From: Colwellia sp. 1_MG-2023
GTDB taxonomy: Bacteria > Pseudomonadota > Gammaproteobacteria > Enterobacterales > Alteromonadaceae
Assembly: GCF_030546755.1 (NCBI RefSeq)
Contig: NZ_JAUOPE010000005.1
Coordinates: 218,411-282,410, forward strand
Length of the DNA: 64,000 nucleotides
Direction of reading: 5' to 3'
The notes beneath the pieces are model-generated. The model saw only the letters and a list, made by a program, of their open reading frames with translations, searched no databases and was not told where the DNA came from. Shown here in pieces: positions 45,084 through 55,110 of this stretch (position 1 is the stretch's first letter; each line of letters begins with the position of its first letter). Both the position numbers and the translations under genes were made by a program.

Positions 45084-45389
45084 CTAAATTTTAATACGGC
45101 CAATTAATATATCTTTAAACATAACCCAGTCACCAATTAAGCTATACAAAGGATAGGTAAAAGTAGCAGGTTTATTTTTTTCGAAAAAAAAGTGCCCTAG
45201 CCAGGCAAAACCATATCCAATAATCGGGAGTAATAAAAGTAAGGTTAGCTGTTGTGTCACAATGACATAACCTAAGGTACATAATACAAGGAGTGAACCT
45301 ATAAAGTGAAGCCGGCGGCAAATACGGTTTTTATGTTGGCTTAAATAAAAAGGGTAAAAGCTTTTGAAAGATTGATATTGCTTAGTCAT
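45084..45389 (-). CDS. DUF962/Mpo1-like membrane protein
   Basis: The protein of about 101 residues has two hydrophobic hairpins and the motifs HKNRICRRLHFIGSLLVL and WLGHFFFEKNKPATFTYPLYSL, which belong to DUF962. The yeast member Mpo1 is an iron-dependent dioxygenase that shortens 2-hydroxy fatty acids by alpha-oxidation; the conserved His residues of the motifs are the likely metal ligands. A bacterial role has not been settled. An in-frame GTG four codons upstream (45401) is an alternative start. Confidence 0.87.
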   Translation of the reverse strand: MTKQYQSFKSFYPFYLSQHKNRICRRLHFIGSLLVLCTLGYVIVTQQLTLLLLLPIIGYGFAWLGHFFFEKNKPATFTYPLYSLIGDWVMFKDILIGRIKI

Positions 45390-45449
45390 AGAAAAACTCA
45401 CTAAAATTTGTACTAATTAATGCTACAGTGAAAAGTTCACTAGCCTATG

Positions 45450-46079
45450 CTAGCTCAGCTTTGAAGTGATTACCTTTAAGCCGATTATACACATTGCACC
45501 CCCCATGATTCTGTCGAGCCAATGCCCCATTTTTTGAAATTTGAGATTGATTTTAGGTCTTGATAATAAAAATACCACAGTCGAAAACCACATAAGTTGA
45601 ATTATCATCATCCAAATACCGTAGATAACTAAGTGCGTGATTGGAATATCAGGAGAAAGTACAACCGTAAAAAGTGCAACAAAATAGATAGGTGCTTTAG
45701 GGTTTAATGCATTGCATAAAAAGCCAATACCGACGGTTTTTAAGGTAGATGATTGTTCAATCGACACTTTACCTTCAGATAGCTGATTCTGAGGTTTGGC
45801 TCTTAGCCCGCAAATTCCCAAATAAAGTAAGTAGCTGCCACCGAGTATTTTAATCACCCATAACGCGGTTGAAGAATTTGCAATAATTGTAGCAAGACCA
45901 AGCGCTGAATAAATGATATGAATTGATAAGCCTAATGCTATGCCAATACTGCATAGCAAACCTGACTTTTTTCCATGGCTGAGTGTTTGCTGGCTGACCA
46001 ATATAAAATCAGGTCCCGGAGAGGCAGCAGCTAATAAATGAATAGAAGTAATTAACAGTAAACCTGACCATAAGTCCAT
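45450..46079 (-). CDS. LysE/RhtB family exporter
   Basis: The 209-residue inner-membrane protein has six helices and the family signature AAASPGPDFILVSQQTLSHG (about 17-36), with GFLCNALNPKAPIYFVALF in the second half. Members export lysine, threonine, homoserine lactones and other amino acids. The substrate is unknown. It is divergent from rsuA by about 125 bases and transcribed toward the DUF962 gene, with about 60 bases between them. Confidence 0.93.
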   Translation of the reverse strand: MDLWSGLLLITSIHLLAAASPGPDFILVSQQTLSHGKKSGLLCSIGIALGLSIHIIYSALGLATIIANSSTALWVIKILGGSYLLYLGICGLRAKPQNQLSEGKVSIEQSSTLKTVGIGFLCNALNPKAPIYFVALFTVVLSPDIPITHLVIYGIWMMIIQLMWFSTVVFLLSRPKINLKFQKMGHWLDRIMGGAMCIIGLKVITSKLS

Positions 46080-46205
46080 TTCAGTTTTCCTTACTCAGTA
46101 GATAATAATTAGGCTATCACCGACAATGAAAATGTTCAATTCAACCTTGCTAAAATTGTTTGTTCACGGATAATATTGCGCCTTGCATTAGATAAAGAGC
46201 TTAAT

Positions 46206-46895
46206 ATGCGTTTAGATAAATTCATTTGTAAAAGTACGGAGCTAACCCGAACGGAAGCAAAGCGCTTGTTAAAAAGTGGTAGTGTGTGCGTTAACGGTGA
46301 AATAAGTAAAAATGCGGCCATGCAAGTGCATGAAAATAACGATATTACGGTTGAGGGGCAAAGCTTAGTGGCACGCGAATCTCGCTATATTATGTTACAT
46401 AAACCCCTTGATACCATTTGCTCAAACGTTGATGAAGGTTATCCATCGTTATTTCATTTAATTGACGTTGATAAAGCGTTTGATATGCACGTTGCTGGTC
46501 GGCTTGATGCAGATACTACTGGGCTTGTTTTGATCACTGACGATGGTCGTTGGTCGCATAATATTATCTCGCCGAAAAAGCAGTGTGAAAAAGTGTATCG
46601 AGTATGGCTTAGAGATGAGGTTCGTGCTGACAGTGCAGAAAAATTTAAAGTGGGCGTACAATTACAAGGTGAAAGCTCATTAACGCTTCCTGCCAAATTA
46701 AACATTATCAATGAAAAAGAAGTCTTACTGACCATCACCGAAGGAAAATATCATCAAGTTAAACGCATGTTTGCGGCAATCGGCAACAAAGTTGTTGGTT
46801 TACATCGTGAGCAAATTGGTCATATAAAACTAGCTGAATTACCTATGGGTGAATGGCGTTATTTAACGGCAGAAGAAGTTAGTGAATTCCTTTGA
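46206..46895 (+). CDS. rsuA: 16S rRNA pseudouridine(516) synthase
   Basis: The protein of about 229 residues makes pseudouridine at position 516 of 16S rRNA. It has an N-terminal S4 domain (MRLDKFICKSTELTRTEAKR and VCVNGEISKNA) and a catalytic domain with the active-site Asp in HVAGRLDADTTGLVL (about residue 100). The length equals that of E. coli RsuA (231). The ATG at 46206 is chosen because MRLDKF is the normal family start; an upstream in-frame ATG at 46176 adds 10 residues without support. Confidence 0.93.
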   Translation: MRLDKFICKSTELTRTEAKRLLKSGSVCVNGEISKNAAMQVHENNDITVEGQSLVARESRYIMLHKPLDTICSNVDEGYPSLFHLIDVDKAFDMHVAGRLDADTTGLVLITDDGRWSHNIISPKKQCEKVYRVWLRDEVRADSAEKFKVGVQLQGESSLTLPAKLNIINEKEVLLTITEGKYHQVKRMFAAIGNKVVGLHREQIGHIKLAELPMGEWRYLTAEEVSEFL

Positions 46896-47073
46896 TTTTC
46901 TTTTTAAGCTTAATTGATTCGAAAAATCATAAAGTACTTTTCAGTTATATTTGCAAAGATCAAAAGCCCTAGTAGAAGATAATTATTTTGTCAAAATAAT
47001 ATTAAAGATTTGTATAAAACTGCCGATATTTTGATCATGTATTTCAAATATGAGTCAATTAGTTAGGTAGGTT

Positions 47074-47370
47074 ATGGATCTTTTTACGGAATTGTTAAAA
47101 CCATCAAACAATTTTAAAACAGAAAGTACGACTAAAGATCGTAAACAGAATAAACAAAGTAAATACCCTAAGTCGGTGCAAACTCGTCAGAGTTCACCAG
47201 CAACAAACAGGGAAAATACGGTTATTCGTAAAGCTTCTAATTGGGATGAGGTTGAACGCCGCTCAGGAAAAGATCGTCGTGAACAAATGGAAGGTCGTGG
47301 TCGTTGGTTAGAATCAAGAGCTGAAAAAGATCGTCGACAAATAGCGAAAGCTATTCAATTCAAAATTTAA
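47074..47370 (+). CDS. small basic hydrophilic protein, unknown function
   Basis: The 98-residue protein is highly charged and lacks a membrane helix. Its C-terminal half holds a duplicated motif: VERRSGKDRREQMEGRG followed by ESRAEKDRRQ, an (E)RR/A-x2-KDRR pattern I have seen in short gammaproteobacterial proteins of unknown function. The N-terminal 50 residues are low complexity and likely disordered. AGG lies just upstream of the ATG. It is followed by the convergent DUF1244 gene. Nucleic-acid or protein binding is possible but not shown. Confidence 0.72.
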   Translation: MDLFTELLKPSNNFKTESTTKDRKQNKQSKYPKSVQTRQSSPATNRENTVIRKASNWDEVERRSGKDRREQMEGRGRWLESRAEKDRRQIAKAIQFKI

Positions 47371-47396
47371 TTTCAACTCTTTGAAGGGGGTTCTGC

Positions 47397-47684
47397 TTAC
47401 TTGTTATTTAACTCATTAAATTTAGCTAATTGCTCTTCAGTTGCAGGTAATTGATATTTTTCTTTCCATTCAGCGTAAGGCATACCGTAAACTTGTTCTC
47501 TAGCTTCGTCAATATCAACGTTCACACCTAACTTTTCTGCTTCGGCAACTGTCCATTTAGAGAAACAATTTCGACAAAAACCAGCAAGGTTCATTAATTC
47601 AATGTTTTGTACGTCTTTTCTATTATCTAAATGTCTTAATAAACGACGAAATACCGCCGCTTGAATTTCAATTTCTTTATCCAT
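47397..47684 (-). CDS. DUF1244 family protein
   Basis: The 95-residue helical protein matches DUF1244: AAVFRRLLRHLDNRKDVQN, then NLAGFCRNCFSKWTVAEAEK and EQVYGMPYAEWKEKYQ. The two Cys in CRNC are conserved in the family and may bind metal. The family is common in alpha- and gammaproteobacteria; no function has been proved. It lies between the hypothetical basic protein (convergent) and csiV on the same strand, about 40 bases after the csiV stop. Confidence 0.92.
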   Translation of the reverse strand: MDKEIEIQAAVFRRLLRHLDNRKDVQNIELMNLAGFCRNCFSKWTVAEAEKLGVNVDIDEAREQVYGMPYAEWKEKYQLPATEEQLAKFNELNNK

Positions 47685-47725
47685 TTTTAATTCTCTTTAA
47701 AGTAGATATTGTGATTTTGGTATAC

Positions 47726-49420
47726 CTAATTATTCGTGTTCACGATAACTTCTTCGGAGTCATCCATTGGTAACTCAGGTCGTTGGTGTCGTCGAATTTG
47801 TATGATCATTCCCATATAAGGGTGATCGAAATAATGTACTTCTCTACTGATCATGCGTCGATCTTGAGTCATACGAATTGGGATGGCTTTTGGGCTTCTC
47901 ATTACTTCGCCAAAATCAGCTGTATCTCCTACCACGCTAGTTTTTAGTTTTAGACTTTCTTGCTCAGCAAGTGTCATATTTAAAATACTAAAATCGTTAG
48001 CCACGTGTAAATAATTGCCAATTAAATAAACGTCAATTAAACCTTCAAGATACCAAGGTTGCACAGGGGCCAGAGGTTTATTCTCGATCATGACGTTATT
48101 ATTAATAGCATTTAACGGTGATTTTGCTTCAGCGGGATTATTTAACCTTGCAACGACATCTTCAACGTTATTTACTTGGTGAATATTGTGAAGGATCTCG
48201 TTTATTTTTGCTGATTTAATCTCTTTCTTCATATCTCCAACAAAATCAGCAACTTCAGTCGAGTTATCAATGGTATGCTTTTGGTGATTTTCAGATAAAG
48301 TAAAAATAGCATTCAAACTTTGCTCTTCTATTAAACTGGCCTGTTTTTCAGCATGATAAGTTGCTAGATTTTTTACATATTGTCCTTGAAGATTATCGCC
48401 AGCAAATATTTTTAGTGGCTGAGAGTCTTGTTTTTCAAAAACCGGTTGTCGCCATGCTAAATGTAGAATAGGGCGGAAGTCTTTGCTGCGTCTTAACTGT
48501 TTAACAATATCTTTTAATCTGAGTGAATCTTCACTTAATAAATAAGGTATATCACTGTAAATATGTTCTACATCATCAATGGTTGTTGGCACAGCATTTA
48601 CTTGAAAACCATGATATGAATAGAGGTTTTTATCGACATTCAATTGCATAAAATCATGCAGAGAAATAGCACAAAGGGCAGAAGATGCTTTGTTATTTTT
48701 ATTGGTTTTTGCAAAAACAGGATAATTAATATATTGATTAAATTGAATTTTCGAAAAAACTTGTTCCGCTTCAATAACGAGTGCTTTTTGTTCTTCAGTG
48801 ATTAAGGAATCATTGATTTTATTTTCAGCTATAAGCGTTGAATCAAGATCTTCATCGCTAGAATTATTAGCCTCAACGTGACTTTTATTATTTTTTTCCG
48901 CATAGGTAAAACCTGCTTTGAGTTGTTCTTGCTTGGTTTTCATGCGATCAAAAAAGTTATCATTATCGCCAGCTTGTGGGGGAACTTGATCATGATTGGC
49001 GCTTTCAGAGGGCATAATAGTGTTATTTTCACCCGTTGAATTTTGTTGATTGACCAGAGCTTGTTCAACAATTTGTTCTTCATTGAGGTCTGAAAGTGTT
49101 TTATTTAGATAAAATGTTGGCCAAACTGTTGATTGTTCTAAATAAGTTCGTTGATCATTGATTTGATTACAAACGGGTAATAACTGTTTTAAACTTTCAA
49201 TGTCTGGATTTAAATAAGGCGTGATCAAATCGAGAGAGTTCGCATAGTTTATGGTAAAATCTTGTTCAGAAAAGCTTTCTTTTGATTTGGTTTTATCATC
49301 AAGCTGACTGATCAGAATAACTTCAATTTCAAACCAATCGCCAAGCCATTTACTTGCCGACATAGCCGATAAAGAAAAAAATAAACTAGAAAATAAAACC
49401 AGACTTTGTTTAATATTCAT
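47726..49420 (-). CDS. csiV: CsiV-family peptidoglycan-binding periplasmic protein
   Basis: The protein of about 564 residues has a signal peptide (about 1-22, MNIKQSLVLFSSLFFSLSA) and the CsiV domain with WFEIEVILISQ near the N-terminus and LEGLIDVYLIGNYLHVANDF in the C-terminal half. In Vibrio cholerae, CsiV binds peptidoglycan and supports the LpoA-PBP1a synthase system. Here the middle (about 150-250) is long and low complexity. It lies directly downstream of mfd, the same order as in Vibrio. The ATG at 49420 with AGGAA upstream is chosen over a start at 49483. Confidence 0.87.
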   Translation of the reverse strand: MNIKQSLVLFSSLFFSLSAMSASKWLGDWFEIEVILISQLDDKTKSKESFSEQDFTINYANSLDLITPYLNPDIESLKQLLPVCNQINDQRTYLEQSTVWPTFYLNKTLSDLNEEQIVEQALVNQQNSTGENNTIMPSESANHDQVPPQAGDNDNFFDRMKTKQEQLKAGFTYAEKNNKSHVEANNSSDEDLDSTLIAENKINDSLITEEQKALVIEAEQVFSKIQFNQYINYPVFAKTNKNNKASSALCAISLHDFMQLNVDKNLYSYHGFQVNAVPTTIDDVEHIYSDIPYLLSEDSLRLKDIVKQLRRSKDFRPILHLAWRQPVFEKQDSQPLKIFAGDNLQGQYVKNLATYHAEKQASLIEEQSLNAIFTLSENHQKHTIDNSTEVADFVGDMKKEIKSAKINEILHNIHQVNNVEDVVARLNNPAEAKSPLNAINNNVMIENKPLAPVQPWYLEGLIDVYLIGNYLHVANDFSILNMTLAEQESLKLKTSVVGDTADFGEVMRSPKAIPIRMTQDRRMISREVHYFDHPYMGMIIQIRRHQRPELPMDDSEEVIVNTNN

Positions 49421-49503
49421 CAATTTCCTAAAGTAAATGATAAGCTTAACTTTGGCTAATAAGCGCTTTATAGCGCTCATCATACCTTGTATTTTATTCG
49501 CTG

Positions 49504-52500
49504 TTAATTAAGTTTTTTACTCAAATCATTCAGTATCGAAGTGATCATCATAAAACGTGATTTTGCATCTTCTGTTGCCCGTACAAACTTTAATTTATTC
49601 GCACCATCCATTTTAAAAACACTGGGTTGAGATTGAATTAGCCCGATGATGAACATAGGGTCAACTTTAGTATTATCACTAAATTCAATTGAACCACCTG
49701 CCGGTCCTGCTTCAATTCGAGCAATACCAATTTTCTGCGCTTTTAACTTCAATTTTGCAATATGCACTAAATTTTTTGTCGCTTGTGGTAACAAACCAAA
49801 TCTATCAATAAGTTCTACTTGAATATCATCTAGCTCAGTTTTCGTTTTAGCACTCGCAATACGTTTATATAAACTTAATCGTAAACTCACATCAAAAATA
49901 TAATCATCAGGCAGTAATGCTGGAACCCTAAGTTCTACTTCGGTTTGTTGTGCAGTCATTTGATCTAATGAAAGTTGTTTGCCTTCTTTTAATGCGGCTA
50001 CGGCTTGATCTAACATTTCCATATATAAACTAAAGCCAACTTGGCTCATTGAACCGCTTTGATCTTCACCGAGTAATTCACCCGCTCCTCTAATTTCGAG
50101 ATCGTGAGTAGCTAGCGTAAAACCTGCACCTAAATCTTCTAATGACGCAATGGCGTCTAGTCGCTTTTTCGCATCTTTGGTCATTACTTTTTCATGTGGC
50201 GTGAGTAAATAAGCGTATGCTTGATGATGCGATCGGCCAACACGGCCACGTAATTGATGCAATTGTGCTAAGCCTAAATGATCAGCTCTGTCCATAATAA
50301 TCGTGTTGGCGCTAGGTACATCAATGCCAGTTTCAATGATGGTAGTACAAACTAAAACATTAAAACGTTGATGATAAAAGTCACTCATGATGCGTTCTAA
50401 ATCACGTTCTCGCATTTGACCATGTGCGGTTACTATTTTTGCTTCAGGCAATAAATTTTGAATATCAGCCGCCACTTTTTCGATCGTATCAACGTTGTTA
50501 TGTAAAAAATAAACTTGGCCACCGCGTAAAACCTCACGCAAGATAGATTCTCTAATTAAGGCATCGTCGCGTTGACGGACAAAGGTTTTGACCGCTAATC
50601 GTTTGGCCGGTGGTGTGGCGATAATAGATAAATCTCTCATACCACCCATTGCCATATTCAGTGTTCTTGGAATAGGTGTTGCGGTTAAGGTTAAAATATC
50701 AACATTCGATCTTAGTTTTTTAATTTTTTCTTTTTGCTTTACGCCGAAACGATGTTCTTCATCGATAATTAGTAAGCCAAGATCATGATACTTAATACTA
50801 TTTTGCAATAATTTATGCGTGCCAATTAAAATATCAATATGGCCTGATTCTACTTTCGAAATCACCTCGTTTTGTTGCTTTGCGGTTTTAAACCGCGACA
50901 ATACTTCTACTGATACTGGCCAGTTAGCAAACCTGTCTTTAAAGTTTTCATAATGCTGCTGGGCGAGCAAGGTGGTGGGTACTAAAATAGCAACTTGCTT
51001 ACCGTCATTCACTGCGATATAGGCTGCACGCATGGCTACTTCAGTTTTACCAAAACCAACATCACCACACACTAACCTGTCCATGGTTTTATCTGAGAGC
51101 ATATCGCTTACTACGGCGTTAATGGCTTGCTCTTGATCATGGGTTTCTTCAAAACCAAAACTATTGGCAAAGGCAATATAGTCATCTTTATTACGAGAAA
51201 ATTGATAACCTTTGTTGTTGGCACGTTTCGCGTAAATATCAAGCAGCTCTGCGGCGACATCTTTAACCTTTTCTGCGGCTTTTCGTTTCGCTTTGGTCCA
51301 AGTGTCATTGCCTAGTTTATGCAATGGGGCGTGTTCTGCATCGCTACCAGAATAGCGACTAATTAAATGAAGTGAGGCAACCGGCACATATAATTTAGAT
51401 TCACCGGCATAACTGAGTGTTAAAAATTCAGTGGTTATGCCACCATTTTCTATGGTCTGTAAACCGACATAGCGACCAATACCATGTTCTATGTGAACAA
51501 CTGGCTGGCCTATTGACAGTTCAGCAAGGTTTTTAAATATGGCATCGGCTTGAGTATCTTGCTGCTTTTTTCTACGCCGTGCTTGACGAACTCTATCGCC
51601 TAACAACTCAGACTCGGTAACTAAGGCAATGGCATTTTTAAGCGATGAGCCTTTACTTTGAAAGATAAATCCGGCTGATAATGCATTGACGGTAATGCCA
51701 ATTTGTTCATTGGAGTCGACAAAACTTTCGATATCATCAAATTGCTGCGGGACCATATGATTGCGTTTTAATAATTCTAAAACACTTTCCCTTCGGCCTT
51801 GGCTTTCTGCAACAAATAATACTTTTTGTGGTGTGGTTTTATCCGCAATAAAAACATTTAATAATTCGAAAGGCTGTTTTAATTGATGATTAACCGTTAG
51901 GTTTGGCAATTCATTAATATCATAATGAATAACGCCTTTACTTTCTCTACTTTCCTGCTGCTCTTCAATTTCAGCCTTGTTGTTTGTATCGTTATTGAGC
52001 AAAGCTGTGTCATCACTTGCCGTATTTTTCGGCATATGAGGAATAGAGATGCGATCAAAAGGTTTTAATGCACTATATAATTCATCTTTATTTAAAAATA
52101 ACTTGCTTGGTTCTAGTAGTGGACGAGTAGGGTCGTATCGCCTGTCTTCATAACGATATTCAACATCGAGCCAATATTGCTCAAGCGCTTTATCTATATC
52201 GCCGGTTACTATGAGTAAGGCATTTTCAGAGAGGTAATCACAGAGTGTATTGGTTTGTTCAAAAAACAACGGCAAGTAATATTCTATGCCAGCGGGCAAA
52301 ATACCATCGCTTACTTGATGATAAATAGATTCTTTATTGATCACGCCAGTGAATAATTCACGGTATTGTTGGCGAAATAAATGGATGCCCGCTTGATCTG
52401 TTGGAAATTCATGCGCAGGCAATAATTCAATGCTTGGAATTTTATCACTTGAACGTTGGTTATCGGGATCAAATAAACGGATCTCATCTATTTCATCATC

Positions 52501-53082
52501 AAAAAAGTCTAATCTAAAGGGGGTATTACTACCCATGGGATACAGATCTAAAATAGCGCCTCGCGCAGAGAACTCGCCATGTTCCATCACTTGGTCAACA
52601 TAACGATAACCACTAGCTTCTAGCTCTTGTCTGAGTTGATGGAGATCTTTTTTATCGCCTTTTTTAATTAATAAACTATTGCTTTCTAGATATTGCTTTG
52701 GCGCAAGTCGTTGAATTAACGTTGAAACGGGCACAATAACTATGCCTCGTTCCATTCTTGATAATTGATATAAAGTGGCTAAGCGTTGAGAAATAATATC
52801 TTGATGAGGTGAAAAAGTATCATAAGGTAAGGTTTCCCAATCGGGAAATAAACAAATAGAAAGTTCGCTATCACGGTTTATACTATATAACTCTTGCTCT
52901 AATCGAAGCGCCGAAGGAGTGTCATGAGTAATTAGCAGTATTGGTTTTTCCGATTGTTTCGCCGCTTGATAAATAGCGATAGTGCTACTAGAACCTAATA
53001 GGTTATGCCAAGTTTTTTTATTCGCCACTTTCCCTCGACGCGAGGTTAAAACGGGTGAATATAGTTGATGTAATTTACTCAT
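49504..53082 (-). CDS. mfd: transcription-repair coupling factor
   Basis: The 1192-residue SF2 translocase releases RNA polymerase stalled at DNA damage and recruits UvrA. It has UvrB-like N-terminal domains (to about 350), an RNA polymerase interaction domain (about 525-600, with GQPVVHIEHGIGRYVGLQTI), the helicase core with Walker A CGDVGFGKTE (about 676) and DEEHRFGVKQ (about 775), and the C-terminal TRCF domain. It is about 44 residues longer than E. coli Mfd; an acidic, Asn-rich insert near residues 355-385 (DTALLNNDTNNKAEIEEQQE) explains most of this. csiV follows it. Confidence 0.97.
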   Translation of the reverse strand: MSKLHQLYSPVLTSRRGKVANKKTWHNLLGSSSTIAIYQAAKQSEKPILLITHDTPSALRLEQELYSINRDSELSICLFPDWETLPYDTFSPHQDIISQRLATLYQLSRMERGIVIVPVSTLIQRLAPKQYLESNSLLIKKGDKKDLHQLRQELEASGYRYVDQVMEHGEFSARGAILDLYPMGSNTPFRLDFFDDEIDEIRLFDPDNQRSSDKIPSIELLPAHEFPTDQAGIHLFRQQYRELFTGVINKESIYHQVSDGILPAGIEYYLPLFFEQTNTLCDYLSENALLIVTGDIDKALEQYWLDVEYRYEDRRYDPTRPLLEPSKLFLNKDELYSALKPFDRISIPHMPKNTASDDTALLNNDTNNKAEIEEQQESRESKGVIHYDINELPNLTVNHQLKQPFELLNVFIADKTTPQKVLFVAESQGRRESVLELLKRNHMVPQQFDDIESFVDSNEQIGITVNALSAGFIFQSKGSSLKNAIALVTESELLGDRVRQARRRKKQQDTQADAIFKNLAELSIGQPVVHIEHGIGRYVGLQTIENGGITTEFLTLSYAGESKLYVPVASLHLISRYSGSDAEHAPLHKLGNDTWTKAKRKAAEKVKDVAAELLDIYAKRANNKGYQFSRNKDDYIAFANSFGFEETHDQEQAINAVVSDMLSDKTMDRLVCGDVGFGKTEVAMRAAYIAVNDGKQVAILVPTTLLAQQHYENFKDRFANWPVSVEVLSRFKTAKQQNEVISKVESGHIDILIGTHKLLQNSIKYHDLGLLIIDEEHRFGVKQKEKIKKLRSNVDILTLTATPIPRTLNMAMGGMRDLSIIATPPAKRLAVKTFVRQRDDALIRESILREVLRGGQVYFLHNNVDTIEKVAADIQNLLPEAKIVTAHGQMRERDLERIMSDFYHQRFNVLVCTTIIETGIDVPSANTIIMDRADHLGLAQLHQLRGRVGRSHHQAYAYLLTPHEKVMTKDAKKRLDAIASLEDLGAGFTLATHDLEIRGAGELLGEDQSGSMSQVGFSLYMEMLDQAVAALKEGKQLSLDQMTAQQTEVELRVPALLPDDYIFDVSLRLSLYKRIASAKTKTELDDIQVELIDRFGLLPQATKNLVHIAKLKLKAQKIGIARIEAGPAGGSIEFSDNTKVDPMFIIGLIQSQPSVFKMDGANKLKFVRATEDAKSRFMMITSILNDLSKKLN

Positions 53083-53361
53083 GAATAGTTTCGTTCTTTA
53101 TACTTTTTTGTCGTGTTAATGCTATTAATTTCGATGTAACCGGTAATTATCGGTCGAGGTAAAATCACTCAGCTATATGATAACATGCGAGAATTTAAAG
53201 TTGGGTATTTTCAGCTGAAATAAATAATCATTGAACACTTGGCGATGCCAAATATGTTTTCAGTAAACTTTACTAAGAATGAGAGGAAAACGATTTACCA
53301 AGGTAGTATACTTCCCCAGTTAACCATAAACTTAAACAACCACTTTAATTAGGAGTCCTTA

Positions 53362-54024
53362 GTGACCAATAACGATGTTTTACGCCGTATTCGCTACACC
53401 TTTAATTTACGAGATGAAAAAGTAGTGGCAATTTTTGCTCACGCACAATGCAAAGTGAGTGAATCTCAGGTTCAAAACTGGTTGAAAAAGGATGATGATG
53501 CCGAAATGGTTGAACTGGCTGATGTTGAACTTGCGAGTTTTTTAAATGGCTTTATCATTGAAAAACGAGGAAAAAAAGACTCAGAGCAACCTAAAGCAGA
53601 AAAAACATTAACAAAAAATATTATGTTAATGAAATTGAAAATAGCATTGCAGTTACAAAATGACGACATTATTGATTTATTAGCTAGTACTGGTTTCACC
53701 CTAGGAAAGTCTGAATTAACGGCATTTTTTAGAAAACCTGATCATAAAAATTATCGTCATTGCAAATCACAATTTTTACGTAACTTTTTACAAGCGTTAC
53801 AAGATAAACATCGTAAAGCGTATACGCCAAAAAAAGCTAAAAGTAAGCTTGTCGGTTCCCAAGCTTCTGGTGTTGAAAATGAAAGTGTTGATACTGGTTA
53901 TAAATCTGCTCGAGCAAATGCGAGCAAACGCTATGTAAATCCCAATGCGACCAAAACAGATGCGAAAAAATCTTCACGTAAAGTTTTAAAGTTAAAACCT
54001 GAAGATATTTATAAAAACAGTTAA
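53362..54024 (+). CDS. yehS: DUF1456 family protein (YehS-like)
   Basis: The 220-residue protein has two DUF1456 repeats (about 1-60 and 78-150), each with the pattern NNDVLRRIRYTFNLRDEKVV and a later SQVQNWLKKDDD; the second repeat starts NIMLMKLKIALQLQNDDII. This is the YehS family, function unknown. The C-terminal 70 residues are Lys-rich and low complexity, a possible nucleic-acid binding tail that E. coli YehS lacks. The start is GTG at 53362, with AGGAG 7 bases upstream. The stop overlaps the next start (TAATG). Confidence 0.88.
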   Translation: MTNNDVLRRIRYTFNLRDEKVVAIFAHAQCKVSESQVQNWLKKDDDAEMVELADVELASFLNGFIIEKRGKKDSEQPKAEKTLTKNIMLMKLKIALQLQNDDIIDLLASTGFTLGKSELTAFFRKPDHKNYRHCKSQFLRNFLQALQDKHRKAYTPKKAKSKLVGSQASGVENESVDTGYKSARANASKRYVNPNATKTDAKKSSRKVLKLKPEDIYKNS

Positions 54025-55007
54025 TGACTCAACAACTTATCCCCTTTATAAGTCAGCTTGCTTTCACTGAACAGTTACAATGGCTTGAACGCTTAAATGA
54101 GCGGTTATCAAAGTCCATGTCGTCTCAAGATCGTTCTTATGACACCCCCATAAAAGTGGTGCATGCTGATAGTTTATCTACTCTCGAAAGGTCGCAATGT
54201 GAAATTGCGATAGTCGCTAACCCTGATCCTAGCGTATTAACTGATTTTCCTTGTTTGGTTTGGGTGCAAAGTTTATGGGCAGGTGTTGAACGATTATTGG
54301 CTGAAATACCTTCGCCTACTTTTAAAATAGTGCGTTTAATAGACCCATGTTTGGCGCAAACAATGGCTGAAGCTGTTGTGGCATGGAGTTATTATTTACA
54401 TCGAGACATGCCACTTTATTTGACTCAACAACGGTGTCAACATTGGCAACAACACTCGGTTGCGTTAACAAATCAACGGACAATCGGCGTATTAGGATTA
54501 GGTGAGCTAGGACTGGCGAGTGTTGAAAAACTTAGTTTAAATGGTTTTAACGTTTTAGGTTGGAGTCGCAGACAAAAATCTATCGATAATGTTGTTTGTT
54601 TATCAGGGCAAGACGGATTAGAACAGCTCTTTTCTGCAAGTGATATTGTCGTCATTTTATTACCGTTAACGGAGCGAACTGCGGGCCTTATTAATCGAAC
54701 CTTATTTAGCAAAATGAAACCAAGCGCGGGATTAATTAACTTCGCTCGTGGCAAGATTGTTCATCATCAAGATTTAATTACCGCATTAAATGAAAAACAA
54801 CTTTCACATGCCGTGTTAGATGTATTTGTTCAAGAGCCGCTACCGCAAGATGATAAATTGTGGCAACACCCTAATATTACCATTTTGCCGCATATTTCTG
54901 CCCCGACAAACCAAGTAACTGCTTGTCAGATAGTTTGTGAAAATATACAAAATTATTTGATATCGGGGAAAATCCCACGCTCAATTGATTTATCAAAAGG
55001 GTATTAA
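54024..55007 (+). CDS. D-2-hydroxyacid dehydrogenase, GhrA-like
   Basis: The 327-residue protein is most like glyoxylate/hydroxypyruvate reductase A. The NAD(P)-binding motif is GVLGLGELG (about residue 157), and the catalytic residues appear as Arg in NFARGKIV, Glu in DVFVQEPLP and His in LPHISAPT. GhrA reduces glyoxylate and hydroxypyruvate with NADPH; the SRR after the second strand (GWSRRQKS) fits NADP preference. Translation is coupled to yehS by one-base overlap, which suggests an operon, without a clear functional link. Specificity within the family is not certain. Confidence 0.9.
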   Translation: MTQQLIPFISQLAFTEQLQWLERLNERLSKSMSSQDRSYDTPIKVVHADSLSTLERSQCEIAIVANPDPSVLTDFPCLVWVQSLWAGVERLLAEIPSPTFKIVRLIDPCLAQTMAEAVVAWSYYLHRDMPLYLTQQRCQHWQQHSVALTNQRTIGVLGLGELGLASVEKLSLNGFNVLGWSRRQKSIDNVVCLSGQDGLEQLFSASDIVVILLPLTERTAGLINRTLFSKMKPSAGLINFARGKIVHHQDLITALNEKQLSHAVLDVFVQEPLPQDDKLWQHPNITILPHISAPTNQVTACQIVCENIQNYLISGKIPRSIDLSKGY

Positions 55008-55037
55008 AAAAGCCATTGAGGTTAAAAGTCATTCTGC

Positions 55038-55051
55038 TTGATTTAAATCAA
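55038..55051 (+). promoter_or_regulatory. perfect FNR-type box at an ideal activator position
   Basis: TTGATTTAAATCAA matches all ten fixed bases of the FNR consensus. A -10-like TAAGAT at 55073-55078 would put transcription start near 55085-55086, which places the box centre at -41.5, the class II activator position. The downstream gene is the DGC protein. A second -10-like hexamer (TATAAT, 55054-55059) touches the box and would be blocked, not activated, by FNR. Confidence 0.72.
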
Positions 55052-55110
55052 AATATAATTCTATTTAGCCGATAAGATAGACGATACCATTTACTCGACT
55101 TGTTAATATT

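Noticed and set aside
49504-53082. Extra acidic segment in Mfd as a sign of a fused domain
   Set aside because: It is a short low-complexity linker expansion between domains, without fold-like sequence.
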